Shown: positions 21,263 through 34,371, counted from the first letter of the stretch. The stretch: 64,000 bases of DNA from Daphnia pulex (GCF_021134715.1 NC_060028.1:10577482-10641481), one strand, 5' to 3'. Notes: generated from the sequence alone by a model not told the origin. Program-made: numbers and translations.

Positions 21263-23498
21263 ATGTCTGTTATTAGTCCGACTGATAAGCTCATTCGTAA
21301 ATTGCGTAAGAAGCTGCGTCAAATTGAAAATCTCGAATTCCTCGGCCGCTCTAATCTAAATGAAGAAGAACTACTGAAGGTATCATACACATGCCAATTA
21401 TTTTTATCGTCGGTTTTCGTTTTTATTGTTTGTTTTTATATTGTAAGGTCAAACAAAAAAATGCCACTAGAACTGAACTTGCTAAAATTTTAAAACAAGT
21501 CACTGGGGAAACTTGTGTTAATCCTAAACCCGAAGTTGATGTTAAACAGCAAGAAACAAAAAGTATTTTTGTACCATCAGAGAGAACAGACGTAGTAATA
21601 ACTCCTGAAAAGAAAACTAATACTGCAATAACTCCTGAAAAGAAATCTAAAAATGAAACAGAAAAGAATCCCACATCTACACCACTTTTAGAAGTGCCTT
21701 TGCAGTCTAAGAAAGTAAAGCCTTTAAAAGATCTCCAAAGTAACACACCCACCACAATTTTAAATCCAGCCATTACTGAAACAATGAAGCGTCCATCAAT
21801 TGAGTATATTTTGTTTCTTAAGACATCTTTGATTAAGTTATTAAACAACTTTTCTTCTTTAGGGAAAGTACATCTTCAGTGAGCCCAGAGTCATCAACTG
21901 TTAATAGCTCACAGACAAAGAAGCCTAAAGCAGAAATCCCTGAATCACAAGAGCCTAAGAAAACTAAGCCCAATAATATGCAAAAGGAAACAAAACAATC
22001 TCCTGCTACTAAAGCTTGGCATGAAACTCCATTTCTTCTGAATATGTTGGAATCTCACAATGACATTGTATGTTGTGTTGACTTGGATGAAAACTACATA
22101 ATCTCTGGAAGGTAACTGAATTTTAGTAGTTTGAGCTAAATAAAAGTAACGGCATGATTTGATTATTTTTTGTTTTATTTTAGCCGAGATACCTTGGTTC
22201 AGGTATGGTGCGCAAAGACTGGCTCTGCATTGATGGACTTGCGTGGACATACCAATACGGTTACTTGCGTTTGTCTCTTGTCGGCAGAAGAATCGAAAAA
22301 TCTATGTGCAGTGTTGTCTGGAACTACTGGCGAAGAAGCAGGTCCTAGATTGGCTCTTTCGAGTTCATCAGATTGCTGCTTGAAGCTTTGGAACTTGGAA
22401 AATGGCTCGGCTTTGCGTTCCATTTACACATTTAGCGCAGTTACGGCTCTATGTTACCTGCCTGCTCAACAATGCTGCGTCGTAGGAAGTGAAGGAGGGA
22501 AGCTAGAAATCTATTCATTTCTTGAAGAGAACACTCATGCGGTTTTTTCAATCAAAACTTTTGAAAGCTCCGTATCTTATGTAAAGGTAATCGTTGATCT
22601 TAAATTCGACTAATTTGGACTAGTAAATAAAATCATTCCTTTATAATTTTGTCATAGCTACAAGGTGACAACTTAATCTGCTCGTCCCACGATGGTTTCA
22701 TTAGTGTGTGGTCACTTAAAGGAACAGAACTGTGCCGACTCTTCAAATCAGATGACCTGGTATCTGAAACTGGTGTCAGAATCTATTCTCGACCAATCCT
22801 CAGCCTTGCCGTAAATTCAACTCATCCATCAATTTTCTATGGCGACGAAGGTGCAAGTGTTAAAATGCTAACATGGAAAACAGGTAGCTAGAATTAGTAA
22901 TTACTAGTTATAATTTATTTGGTTTTATACGTCTTTTGTTGATTTAGGATTTGTGAAAAAGCTGCGAAATCACGTTCACGATTTCGGGATAACTAACGCC
23001 ATTTACGTAACTAAATCATTCCTTCTCTCATCGTCCATTGATCTTGATACGGGGAACTCTTCCGTTAACGTCCGCTCTTTACCCGATGGCAATTACTTGG
23101 GCACTTTGAATATTACTGGTGTTGGGCGTATTGTCTGTCTAGCCGCCACAGAAGACCCAACAGACCAGTCTCTGCGATTGGTCATTGGAGGGACAAAATT
23201 ATTATTACTAGAAACAAGAGGAATAGGATGTCGTCGTTCTCCGAAGTAAGTCATTTGGTGAACTTTAAGTTGATGATGAAGTTTTAATTGTCTTAATTAT
23301 CCACGTAGGAAGGACAGTGTTCTCAATCCCCAATTCATAAAAGAACTAAATTTACCTGTTGGGGATTCTGAAGACGATTCCAGTAGTTCTTCTGACGAAG
23401 AATTTCTTCAAGATCAAGAAGAATTAGCTAATTCTGATGAAACTGATGAGGCACACAATGAATCTGCACAGAATAGCTCGTGGTGCACTATCCTCTGA
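21263..23498 (+). CDS. WD40-repeat protein with basic N-terminal helix and Lys-rich linker
   Basis: Seven exons: 21263-21379, 21448-21803, 21863-22111, 22184-22586, 22658-22883, 22948-23245, 23309-23498; 612 aa. Residues 1-39 form a charged helix (KLIRKLRKKLRQIENLE), similar in style to PYM/eIF2A tails. Residues 40 to about 220 are Lys/Thr/Pro-rich and disordered, with a repeated ITPEKK motif. The C-terminal ~330 residues are a beta-propeller: DIVCCVDLDENYIISGSRDT, VQVWCAKTGSALMDLRGHT, CCLKLWNLENGSALRS and weaker repeats after that. The last 50 residues are acidic (SSSSSDEEFLQDQEELANSD). I cannot name the orthologue. The shape (basic N-terminus, acidic C-terminus, propeller) suggests a nucleic-acid or histone-binding scaffold, but that is a guess. 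A plus-strand AATAAA at 23774 probably ends it. Confidence 0.82.
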
Positions 23499-23808
23499 TA
23501 AGTCGAGTATATTTTGTTAAATTTTTTAACCGGTCCATATTAAGAATCAAAGTATAAAGCTACTAATAATTACTTCATCGTGCTCAATACTTTAAAATTT
23601 AAAACAGAAGAAAAGAAAAAAAAAACGCTTTAGAAAAAACGATTATTTCAGGGATGTCGCTGGGTTTCATATTTTTTTCTATTCATTCAGTATAATCAAC
23701 ATACATTAACACTCAAACGAATTCATATATTTGAAGAAACAGCAGAAGGCAATGGAAGCTCTTTAAATTGAGCAATAAAATTTTTATCGTTTTTTTTTAA
23801 TTTCCAAC

Positions 23809-24527
23809 TTACGATAAATTGTGTCCATTGGTCGCGGCGGGTGTTATGGTGACCACTACTGGAATGTTGGTCAATGCGGGTGCTTCATTTTGTTTTTTGT
23901 GGGGTTCAATCCATTTAGCATCGTGAATTAATATTGTATTCATACAGAGCGCTGCTACTCCGTAAATGAGGAACAGCGAATCCAGGGCTATGCGGCTGCC
24001 TAAAATATAATTAAGATGAGTCATTTTAAATTTCAAATAAGAAAGATTTCAATGTTCTGTTGGTCCTTACAAATAGAATGCCCCATGTACAACGTCGCAC
24101 CACAAGTGTACCCGGAAGAAATCATGTCTCCGTACAAAGTAAAAGACCAGATATAAAGGCAGATCATGATAATTCCACTCATGGCTGATAAAATGGAAAA
24201 AACTAGGACCATAATGTTGTGCCTGAACAAGTCATACATGAATCATTTAAAACGGTGTTTCCGCAATTTTTAGTTTTTTAATTTACAACCTTTTAATGAT
24301 CACAACTCCCGTTACCATAACGAACATTCCTCCCCATAAACCCGAACCAGTCGTGTCCATTGGTAGAGAGTACATCACAATGGCTGAATACTAAATGAAT
24401 TCATTCACCGAAAAAATAATTAAGTATAGTCTGTAATAACTGGAAAAAAATTTCTTACCTCTGTCATAATCATCGTTATGCCAAGAAGAATATCAAAAAA
24501 GCCGAAAACTTTCACTCGAGTTTCCAT
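23809..24527 (-). CDS. Four-transmembrane protein (tetraspan/MARVEL-like shape)
   Basis: Four minus-strand exons: 24527-24459, 24390-24290, 24222-24071, 23999-23809; 170 aa. METRVKVFGFFDILLGITMI gives a short cytosolic N-terminus and TM1; TM2 GMFVMVTGVVII; TM3 VLVFSILSAMSGIIMICLY; TM4 LFLIYGVAALCMNTI. Between TM3 and TM4 two Cys (YTCGATLYMGHSIC) could form a disulfide in the loop. The C-terminus (APALTNIPVVVTITPAATN) is cytosolic and uncharged. The plan resembles small four-TM families such as MARVEL or MS4A proteins, but no diagnostic motif (such as CCG of tetraspanins) is present, so the family stays open. Convergent with the WD40 gene. Confidence 0.8.
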
Positions 24528-25401
24528 TTTTTCTGCTACTTGCGAAAGCGACGCTTGACAAGTACTGAACTATTGTCTGGCCATGACGTTTACCTTAATT
24601 CCAGATTTTTTTTTTTTTTTTTAACTTGATAACATTTTTATTTGATATCGAAACACGTCCTTTCAGTCCATTATGTCTGTCCAGTTATCTGTTCGCTTTG
24701 TATTGACAGTGTCAGGTGGACGTAAGCCGTCCACCCTTCGATTACCAGGGTCAGTCCTAAAAAACTCTTCCTGGTTTTTATCTGATTATACTTTGAACTC
24801 GAACCAAAAAAATTAAATTGGTCTATTTGAGTATTTGAGAAAATTGTTGTTTTAATTTTGAAGATTGCAAATTGTTTCAATTCCCGGAATAATTACGACT
24901 ATACGTAAATCAGAAATATAAAGTGCATTTGAACGTGCTCCAATTTGTGCGTTTTAAAAACTTCCGGTTAGGAGTCTTGACTTGTAGATCATCATAAATT
25001 CATAAGAAATATAAAATAAGAGTTAAATTCATTGACGCGGAGGTTAAGTAGATGGGGGAAATGGGAGATGTTTACCATCACGGAATGGGAAGTGTAATTA
25101 CCATCACGATATTATAGTTTCATAAAGAGGAAATACATTAGGTATTCACACAGTCATTTCCGGGAAAATTATTCATAAATTCGCGTTATTCTTTACCTAA
25201 ACGTCCATCTAGCGGCCGTTTTAGATACGAGCAACTAAACTCCACTAGCAGACGATTTTGAAATTTCTTAGGCCACCAGTGTTTTGCGGTGTTTACATTT
25301 TGCTGCACAATTTCCCTCCATTTGTTTTCGTCTCCAACACGTTCTTTATTCGATAAGGCGCAATTGTAACAAAAAGTTGATAATTGAAACTGTCTGTTGC
25401 C
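24528..25401. other. Divergent spacer between four-TM gene and Mut
   Basis: Start codons of the two genes are 875 bp apart. Holds a T18-like tract near 24606 and the motif ccatctagcggccg at 25205-25218, about 190 bp before the Mut start. No gene supported; a 69-codon minus open frame (24671-24880) has no recognisable feature. Confidence 0.5.
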
Positions 25402-28400
25402 ATGGCTTCTTTTCTTTTGAGATATTCTAGCTCACTTCGTTTAATCTCAGCGTCGCAAGTAGAAAAATATTTTCCAACATTGATAAAAAGTTTATTGCAT
25501 AAATCTTTTGCTTAGGTGAGCCAATTCAGATGTTTGCATAGACAGCCTCTTGATCCTGAGTGGACAGCCTTGGCAAAAAAACAGTTGAAAGGTAAAAATC
25601 CAGAGGAAGAACTTCTCTGGTATACATCAGAAGACATCACTTTGAAACCAATCTACACAAAAAAGGATGTTGAAGGGTACATAGTAATAAAATGTTATTA
25701 AACTTCACTGATCATAAGAAATCCTAAATCTTTTAAAACAATCAGGCTTGAACATGAGTTACCGGGAAAGTTTCCTTATACTCGTGGTCCATATCCTACA
25801 ATGTACTCCCAAAGGCCATGGACAATCAGACAGTATGCAGGTTTCAGCACAGTCGAGGAAAGCAACAAGTTTTATAAAGAAAACATTAAGGCTGGTCAAC
25901 AAGGTTTGAGTGTGGCTTTTGATCTTGCCACTCACTGTGGGTTAGTAAAAACATGTTTTAGTCTTTATTTTCTGATATACCTAATATTCTTTGTATGTTA
26001 GGTATGACTCTGACAATCCACGAGTTTATGGTGATGTAGGAATGGCTGGAGTGGCTATTGACAGTGTTGAGGACATGAAAGCACTCTTTGATAGTATTCC
26101 TCTAGAGAAGATGTCTGTCTCTATGACAATGAATGGGGCTGTGATTCCAGTTTTGGCAATGCATATTGTTGCTGCCGAAGAACAGGTATGCAAATACATG
26201 TTTAAAAATAAATAAGCTGGTAATGATAATATGTTAACAGGGTGTGAAAGCGGAACTCTTATCAGGGACGATTCAGAACGACATTTTAAAAGAATTCATG
26301 GTTAGAAATACCTACATCTACCCTCCAGCTCCCTCCATGAGAATCATTGGTGATATCTTTAGTTACATTTCTGCGGTACCAAAATTTTTTGTGATGTCGG
26401 CCATCATTCGGCGTATTGTTGATTATTATCATTTTTACATACAGAAAATGCCCAAGTTCAACTCAATCAGTATATCTGGTTATCACATGCAAGAGGCTGG
26501 TGCCACTGCAACTCTTGAACTGGGATTCACTATGGCCGATGGCATTGAATACTGTCGAACAGGCTTAAAATCAGGTTTATCAATCGATGCGTTTGCACCA
26601 CGTCTTTCTTTCTTCTTTGGCATTGGAATGAATTTTTACATGGTAAACAAATCTTGTAACATTTTAAATCCCTTGAATTTGTAATTATCTGTGCTTTGAA
26701 CAGGAAATCGCCAAGCTAAGAGCAGCTCGTCGTCTCTGGGCTCATTTGCTCCAGGAAAATTTCAGTCCAAAGAGCCAAAAGTCGTTGGCATTGAGGACTC
26801 ATTGTCAGACGTCTGGCTGGTCACTGACTGCTCAAGATCCGTATAATAACATTGTCCGCACGACAGTTGAAGCTATGGCTGCCGTTTTTGGTGGCACCCA
26901 GTCCCTTCACACCAACTCATTTGATGAAGCTTTGGCTTTGCCTTCCAAGTTTTCTTCCCGCATCGCTCGTAACACACAAATCATTCTACAAGAAGAAACA
27001 GGAATACCAAAAGTTAGATCTAAAATGTTTTAAAATTGTTTTATATATTTATTGGAAGTTCTCTCAATAGATCATTGATCCATGGGCCGGCAGTTATATG
27101 ATGGAGAACCTAACTGACGAGGTTTACAACAAAGCAAAACGAATTGTGGATGAAGTGGAGCAAATGGGTGGTATGGCCAAAGCTGTAGCTTCTGGCTGGC
27201 CAAAATTGAAAATCGAAGAATGCGCAGCTCGTCGCCAAGCTCAAATTGATTCCGGCTATGGTACTTTTATTTTATTTCCATTCTGACTGGCAAAACTTAA
27301 TCGCAAATATTTGAATTATTCAGAAACAATCGTGGGTGTAAATAAATATCAACCGGAGAACCCGGAACAAGTAGACGTTTTGATGATCAACAACGAAGAA
27401 GTTCGAAACAAACAAATTGATAAAATCAACAAGGTAAATTCTACTTTGCTAACCAAACATTTAAACTAAAATATTGAATCTGTTATTCAATTATTTATTG
27501 CAGGTTAAAGCAACCCGTGATTCGGCCAAGGCAGAACAGTGTCTCAAAGCGATAACAGATTGCGCTGCCGGTGCCGAGGGCAATTTATTGGCCTTGGCCG
27601 TCGAGGCTTCTCGTGCTCGCTGCACCGTAGGCGAAATAACCCAAGCCATGGAAAAAGTAGGAAAAATCTTTTCTTTATTTTTCTTCTTTGATTTCTACGC
27701 ATTCTAAAAATGGGGCTTGGTAACCAACAGGTGTTTGGTCGTCACGTAGCGCACGACACGATGATATCTGGGGCCTATAAAAGTGAATTCGCCGACAAGG
27801 AGCAGTTTGAAGTAGTCGCCAAAAAGGTAGGTTGAACCAAATTTGAATTTGCATGTCAATTCCAAATGATAATTCAACCGGCGAGGGCGATTCCCGTGAT
27901 AGATTGATGAGTTGGTGGCCTTAGAAGGTCGTCGTCCACGCATCCTGGTCGCCAAGATGGGACAAGACGGACATGATCGTGGCGCAAAAGTTATCGCTAC
28001 TGGATTCGCTGACCTTGGCTTCGATGTCGACATCGGCCCTCTATTCCAGGTGTGTCTCTTTCGTTATTCCGGGTGCCCCCCAGTAGAACTTAATGGTTTT
28101 TCACTTGTTAAAAGACTCCGCGTGAAGTTGCCCAGCAAGCCATCGACGCTGACGTTCACGTCGTCGGAGTTTCATCGCTGGCGGCTGCCCATCGGACTCT
28201 TGTACCCGAATTGATTAAGGTCTTGAAAGAGATGGGCAGATCAGATATTCTCGTAGTCGTCGGTGGTGTTATTCCGCCACAGGATTACGACATGGTTTTC
28301 GAAGCTGGCGCGTCTGCCATTTTCGGACCGGGTGCGTTTCTTTTATTTTTCCTATCAAATGTTTTAATGGATATAATTTGATGATTTTTCCTGGGTTTAT

Positions 28401-28488
28401 AGGCACCAAGATTCCGGTGGCAGCGCTGCAAGTCGTCAACTTGATTATCAACGGATTGAACCGAAAAACTGAGTCATCCGCCAATTAA
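25402..28488 (+). CDS. MMUT: Methylmalonyl-CoA mutase, mitochondrial
   Basis: Adenosylcobalamin enzyme converting (R)-methylmalonyl-CoA to succinyl-CoA, last step of propionate breakdown, mitochondrial matrix. Fourteen exons: 25402-25458, 25516-25676, 25746-25940, 26002-26185, 26241-26375, 26445-26642, 26704-27012, 27071-27260, 27324-27433, 27504-27656, 27731-27826, 27903-28049, 28115-28331, 28403-28488; 745 aa (human 750). [19 protein letters not shown] is the presequence. TIM-barrel signatures: [83 protein letters not shown]12 domain: [13 protein letters not shown] (His620 is the lower axial cobalt ligand) and GGVIPPQDY. All phases join without a break, so the gene looks intact. It implies this animal uses vitamin B12. 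Confidence 0.97.
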
Positions 28489-29028
28489 GTAAACAAACCT
28501 TAAACAGATTAGCATTTTTCTAATTACCCCACAAGTTGATGTGTCCAACAATCAGAGATGTTAACGCGATTTTTTCTCCTAATTTTTTTAATGTTTTAGC
28601 CGTAATATAAAGTTGGAATATAGTGAGGATATGTGGTTAAAAGATATCGCTTGCATTGGTCGGTGGTGTTGGCGGTTGGAACCAATGGGAGAGGAGACGC
28701 GCCCTATTGGCTAGGCCTTTTAGTAAGCCACGCCCCGTTTCTACACAAAGGATCGTTGAGACTGTGGTATCTTTGGCTAGCTGATAGCTCGTATTCATTC
28801 AAAATTCCAATCTTATCTTGACGACGTAGAACATTGTTTGCCACCTTACATAATCAGATTCAGTTGTTATTTTAATTTTAAGTGGATCAACTCTGGGCTT
28901 TTGATCAAAATCAGTTTTTTAACAGCAAAATTCTTGTAGGCCTAGCAGCACTCGATTACTTGGCGATTTCTCCGAAATTGGTGTTGAAAAATCGGTTTGT
29001 TTAGTTGCCATGGTCAGTTCCATGGTCC
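28489..29028. other. Mut 3' flank with CCAAT/GC-box cluster
   Basis: Between about 28655 and 28735 three CCAAT boxes (two inverted) and a ccacgcccc GC box occur within 80 bp, typical of a CpG-type promoter, but no intact gene follows on either strand nearby. It may be the promoter of an untranslated or decayed gene. Confidence 0.4.
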
Positions 29029-29607
29029 AAAGTCGCATTCAGCATTTTTAGACCTGCAAGGTTTTGTCAAGTAGCCAAGTCTTTTGTTCTCCTTTGGACA
29101 GCTTTCTCTTTTTCCTCCTCGGTGGCATTTTTGTGTTTGTTCTTTTTTCAAGCGTCATCGCCAGATTTCTGAACTAAAGACAAAATTTTCTTGACAAAAA
29201 CTTTTTCCATCAACTTGTTGTCTTTTCTGCCCATGTTACTAATGTTTCAGCATCTTTTACGTAGGAATCCTCGCAGAAATTTGGAATCAGCTCTACAAAT
29301 GACAAATTGTCAGTTCCGATTATTTACCTGAAGATGAATTAGTAACTTTATCGATTTCGTCCGTTATACGAGTTCACAGGTCCGACTGCATAATTTTATA
29401 TCGACGGCTGAGCAGCCCCTTGTCGATGGCGCTCCTGATGAATTGATTTTCCCCTTTTACGTCTATACAGCGGCTCTCATGTCGGGGTCCTTGTCTACAC
29501 AAAGATGCGACATCCACCAGCTCAGACTTTTCTTCTTCATTCTTAATGGCCAACAATATGTTGAACAGAAATCGGACATGATAACCCCCCCTCATGGCGT
29601 TATCCAT
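29029..29607 (-). pseudogene. Possible decayed coding fragments, unidentified
   Basis: Minus strand. An upstream piece (29607-29374) reads MDNAMRGGYHVRFLFNILLA then IKNEEEKSELVDVASL, with the look of a real exon (VRFxxxxxLAIKN is reminiscent of MIF4G/NOM1-type helices, weak). Further down, 29238-29060 reads MGRKDNKLMEKVFVKKILSL, is interrupted by an in-frame TGA after SGDDA, then continues Lys/Glu-rich. Together they suggest a broken gene copy. No family is assigned. Confidence 0.35.
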
Positions 29608-29639
29608 TAATCTGAAATCCCTTCAATCGATTTCTATAA

Positions 29640-32157
29640 ATTTTGATTTTTGATAGCTATACAAAATGTCTTTAAGGTAAATTATCTAAGCCGAAACTAC
29701 TCTTCAAAAAAAGGACTATTAATGCAGGTTTGTAAAAAAATCAGCAGTAGCCTAATCCCCCTGCATGTACTTCACTTTATCCTTTCGGCTTGGACCCTTT
29801 TCTATCCTTTTATAAGCCCCTTTTTATATTGTTCCATGTTTTTAGCCTCTTTTTTTCCGGTGACCATCTGGCTTTTATCAAAGGCAGAAAATTCAGGAGG
29901 ATGGTCAACTTGATTTTTTACCGAGTGAACACACAACGAATGTGGTTGTGAATTTCGTCGAGGAGGATCTCTTTAGCCGAGCAGACTAAAAATAGACGAA
30001 GGGGAGGAGGATGTTGTGTCGTGGCAAAAGTGAAAATAGATCCGAGTGGCGCGTGTGTGAGCTGTTATACATCCTAAATTTAACTGATGCAATTTTTACT
30101 AAAAGTTTGGAAGGTTGTAATCAATTTCATGTATAGCAGACGAAACAGAAAATTCTTCTACAAAAGGCCTGACGAATGCAAATGAGCGGCCATTATTCAG
30201 TTCAAGGGCTCTCGTCTGAAAAACAAACGAAACGGGAATGTAAAATAAAATCTTGGGAGGTTGTGTGTGTGTGTGTGCTTGACACAATAGAGAAAGAGGG
30301 TGGCGAGTGGGTGGAGAGGAGGAAAAAAACCTCCACGGGAGAGTCTGGTTATAAAAAGAAACGGCAATGCTGTTTTACCCACCCGTCGCCTAAGGCCTCG
30401 TTAAGAATCTTCCCCCTGCCCCATGGATCTTCTATCCCCATTGGTTCCCATTGAATCCAAGTGGGTGTGTCTACCACCCAGTCGCGGGTGGTGAAAGAGG
30501 GTCACCACCCACCAACCCAGCTCCCACCGACAGAGCCCAACAACTCTCCCCACCAGTTTTATTCTTTTTCTACTCTCCGTCGATTCGAGAAGCAGAAAAT
30601 ATCGTGGTTAAAAAAGCTGTGCTGTTTTTCGTGTGTGTGTTCAATATTTTCAGTGGCCAATTTTTTTGTGGAAATGTGTTTTCAGTGCAATTGAATATTG
30701 ACCAGAGTTTGTTACCTTGTCATTCCTTAATGACAACTGTGTGTGGACTGGATGGAATCTTGTCACCACGATTCCAGTAAGTTTCCAAAATCATTTCCCA
30801 CTATTTATTTGAATCGTTGTAGAATCGTGTCACCTACATTTGGTATTGAATCAAACATGGCGAAAACGGTTTTTGGTATTATTTGGCTGCTACTGGTCGT
30901 CTGGTAAAATAATATTCTAGGCATCGCATGGAAATTACAACGACGTTCCTCTTTCAGAATAGAAGGAGGAAGAAGAAGAAGAAGAAAAGAGGAAAAAGAG
31001 AGAAATGATGTGGCTGGCGGCATCCGAGAAAACAGGAGAACAGGGGGGATAGCACAAACAACCGAGTAGAAAGGGCAGGAGAAGGGGATGATGATAAAGC
31101 CCAAAGGGAGGGTGGGGAGAAACCACCCCCTACCATCCACCCCGCCGTATTAAAAAAAAAGGAGGGGAAAGGTTTTTTTTTTCTGTTCCCCTCCCTAACC
31201 CGCGGTTCTTTCAACCCGCCGGGCGGTTTCCCGATCCGCGGTTCAGCTCTTTCGGGATTTTCGTGTGTGTGCACCCCTCCCATCTCTCTCCGTTATATTC
31301 CGAGTTTTGGTGAGCTAGAAAGAAGAGATCAAGGGGGGGTTGGGCACCTCCCTATCAGCTGACGCCAGAAAATGATGAAATGACGTCATTTCCCCCACGC
31401 GTAGTAGTTATACATCGGGTTCGTGTTTCCTCTATTTATTATTATACGAAAAAAGAAAAGGGGGGAAGAAAATATTTATTATTTTGTGTGGGAAAAGAAA
31501 ATCTTTTATCAATTTTATTTGTTCATTTTTTTATCTTTAGGAAGGATTAAATCTGATAACAGTTTGATTAGTTTTTGGTGTTTTGGCTATTTTTTCGAGA
31601 CGTTTTTGATTGATGTTTGGTTTGATCCGCCATCAATCAAAAAAGATAGAAGCGTCCAGTACTAAAAATGAAGGTCAGATGGAATATTGGTCATCATTTG
31701 AGATTCAGGAATTCCCGTGGGCTATTCAAATGAGGAGATCAGGCGGGGGGCCGTGATCGGGAAGGGGTGTATAGAGAAGTGTCGCCACGTGCTCGACCAC
31801 CGCACGGCACTTTCACGCCCCTCTCTTTTTATTCCCGCATAGAGTCTCTCTATTATTATATTCTCTCCCCTCTTTCTCCCTCTTTTCATCATCTTTCCCT
31901 TTATTTTTTAAACCCAAAGAAATATAACCGTTGTGTTCCATCCGGTTTGGCCTGGGGTCATTTTCTCACAGGTCACATCCCCCCACTAACGCCCATTGGT
32001 CCGCACCTTTCCAGCCCAAGAGCAAATTGGGTGTTGAGAGAGTAAAGAGTTTTCCAGGTCTATTAACAGACTACTCATTTGCATATTTGATTACCTCTTG
32101 GGTGCTCCTCTGTTGAAGAATATATGATAGTTATTTCTTATTGATTCAATTTTAGAA
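29640..32157. other. Upstream region of the first PCGF gene
   Basis: Polypurine/polypyrimidine-rich, with (tg)n runs near 30262 and 30630 and C/T-rich blocks at 30930-31300. The palindrome aaatgacgtcattt (31378-31391) is a consensus CRE/ATF site. A gattcca|gtaagt donor at about 30777 could close a 5' UTR exon that splices to the tttag at 32155, three bases before the ATG. Open frames here are compositionally driven and not believed. Confidence 0.4.
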
Positions 32158-34371
32158 ATGATTGAATCGACGGACGATGGCAAAACTCCGCCCAGTGTCG
32201 GTGACGTTAATTGTCACCTGATCTGTACCGTCTGTAAAGGTTACCTGGTGGACGCTACTACAATTACCGAATGTCTTCATTCATGTGAGCATCATTACCA
32301 AAAAGTGACAGGGAAAAATAATAATGGTTTTTTTCGTTACAGTTTGCCGCTCATGCGTCGTTCCGCACGTGGCGGAATTCCATCAATGCCCATCTTGTTC
32401 CGTCCCGCTCAGCACCACTAAGCCTTTTTCCCAACTCAGGTCAGTATTTTTATTTTAAAATTCATTCTCCCAAAGATGATTATCAATCTTTTTTTTAAAA
32501 GGAGAGACTACACGCTACAGAGTATCGTCTACAAGATGGTCCCGCGGCTGGCCCGGAACGAATTGGACAGAAGGAAGCAGTTCCGCCAAGAGCGTTTCGA
32601 AGCTTCCAAAATGAATAACTTTGTTGAGGATAGTAAAGCTGAAGAATGTTACCTGCAATCATTTTTCGCTCCCAACGATCCAATCTCCATGTCCCTGGAA
32701 TACGCAGAACCGTAAGTCACTGGAACACATTTTTTGGTTAACTTTTTGGCAGTTCAAATTTGAATTGGTTATTAAATGTATAGAAACTGCGAATTTGGCT
32801 TACGAGCCAATTTGGGGAAAGATGATTTGTCGGAATCTGGGTCCCAACAGCAGCATCGTCGTTTCTTCCGGTGTCCGGCTGACCTTCCCATCGGCCATTT
32901 GGTCAAATTTCTCCGCAATAAATTCAACGTCACTGATCCAGCCACACACAAGGTAAAGAGCCATTTATCATTTAGTCAACAAATAGAGTGAAAAAACAAA
33001 TGTGTAGTAGTAGTAGGCTTATTTTTATTACATTTATCAAATTTTTGATGCAGTTGGAAATTTTGTACAACGGTCGACCGCTGGCGCCAGAATACAAACT
33101 GTCCGACGTGGCCTACATTTTCTCATGGAAAGAGGTATAAAGTCTTGTCTGACGTCATTTAAACCAACAAAATTTGTAGATAAGAATCTGTTTTTTAATC
33201 TTGTGGGATGGTGCGGTCCACTTTTTATTTTAATGAATTGCAGAGGGAGCCATTGAGATTGTGGTACCGGATATCTCCTACCATCAAAGAGGAAGAGCCG
33301 ATCCAGCGGAAGACGACTCCACCGGCGGAAGAGGTCAAGGTGAAAGGTAACCAGCGAGCGAGTCTAGTTGACATTACCAGCAAGCGGAGTTGGCAGTGTA
33401 ACGGCAAAGAAGAGAGGAGAACCAAACGCCGGAAGCGTTCATCCGCAGAGAAAGTAGCTGAAAAGATTCAACGGACGACGCCGGAAGCTTCAGCTGTTGA
33501 TTCACTGGTCGTTCCTGTCGCTAAAACAATTTTTGACGAGGCGAGAACGGCTGAATTCAGTTGCTCTACACCTATTCCGTCCGCCGGAAGTACCGCCCCA
33601 CCCCTTGAGACCGATTCCGGCGAGTCCAACAAAATTCACAATTGGTTGCCAAAAGCTGTTTTTGATTTGGATGATCGCGCATTATTTGCCAAAAGACTCC
33701 AAAGAATAACCAACCCTTCAGAATTCCGGCCGGAAGAAGTGAAAGAAGAGGAACCACAAGTTGACAAGACGGACAAGGAAGTAGTCGACCCAACAACCAA
33801 GGAAGAATCGATCGAATCACCTGATCCGCTGGCTCCACTCCGGATTTGCGTGACACCCGATCCGACTGGCGCAACCTCTGGCGGACCAGATGATGAAATT
33901 CACGACAGTATCGGCGCGTTAGACTTGTCCGGAAGCAAAGGCGATTCGAGTGATGTGTCATCGCCTTTATCAGCCGGAAGTTGCAGATCCAGCGCCAGTC
34001 CAGTAGGTTCTACTTCCAAAATGGGTCCTCATCCTTATTTCATGACGCCCAGCGCCGTCTATCATCATGTCCAGCAGCAAGATCCGGCTCAATCCATGGC
34101 CGTGTTGGAAGCTGCAGCTCAATCCACAACTTGTTCCGCCAATAACACCAACAAGTTGTCCAGTGATGACATTAAAAAGCCTCCAATTTGGGATCTGTTC
34201 CATCAGCACATCCGCCCGTCTACAGCCCACAGCAGCCAGCAAGCTCAGAGCCTATTAGATTTATTAAAGTCGAATCCTCCGCTCATATTTCGCGGAAATA
34301 ATAATAAGAAAAAATCTAAGAAAAATCCGGCCGGAAAGAAATTTCCGCCATCTTCACCAAATTCCGCTTGA
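32158..34371 (+). CDS. Polycomb RING-finger protein (Psc/Su(z)2-like), paralog A
   Basis: PCGF subunit of Polycomb repressive complex 1, which partners RING1/Sce for H2A ubiquitination and chromatin compaction; nuclear. Six coding exons: 32158-32284, 32343-32439, 32502-32711, 32784-32952, 33054-33134, 33244-34371; 603 aa. The RING (about residues 18-65) reads [20 protein letters not shown] then FCRSC and CPSC. PCGF linker TLQSIVYKMVPRL and DPISMSLEY follow. RAWUL domain: FFRCPADLPIGHLVKFLRNK, LYNGRPLAPEYKLSDVAYIF, EPLRLWYRI. The last exon is a long low-complexity tail, basic early (ERRTKRRKRSS), with a GALDLS motif and an ending KKKSKKNPAGKKFPP. The long disordered basic tail is typical of Drosophila Psc and Su(z)2, where it compacts nucleosomes. 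An acceptor right before ATG suggests a 5' UTR exon. Paralog B lies 4.3 kb downstream. Confidence 0.93.

Noticed and set aside
26376-26444. Read-through of the intron after SYISA in Mut as extra codons
   Set aside because: The frame stays open by chance, but known mutases go straight from this point to [10 protein letters not shown]; gt and acag borders are present.
30176-31283. Several overlapping open frames upstream of PCGF paralog A
   Set aside because: All arise from polypurine/polypyrimidine or (tg)n sequence; low-complexity translations.
31378-31391. Palindrome aaatgacgtcattt
   Set aside because: Consensus CRE/ATF site of common type; noted in the spacer entry but not unusual enough for a finding.
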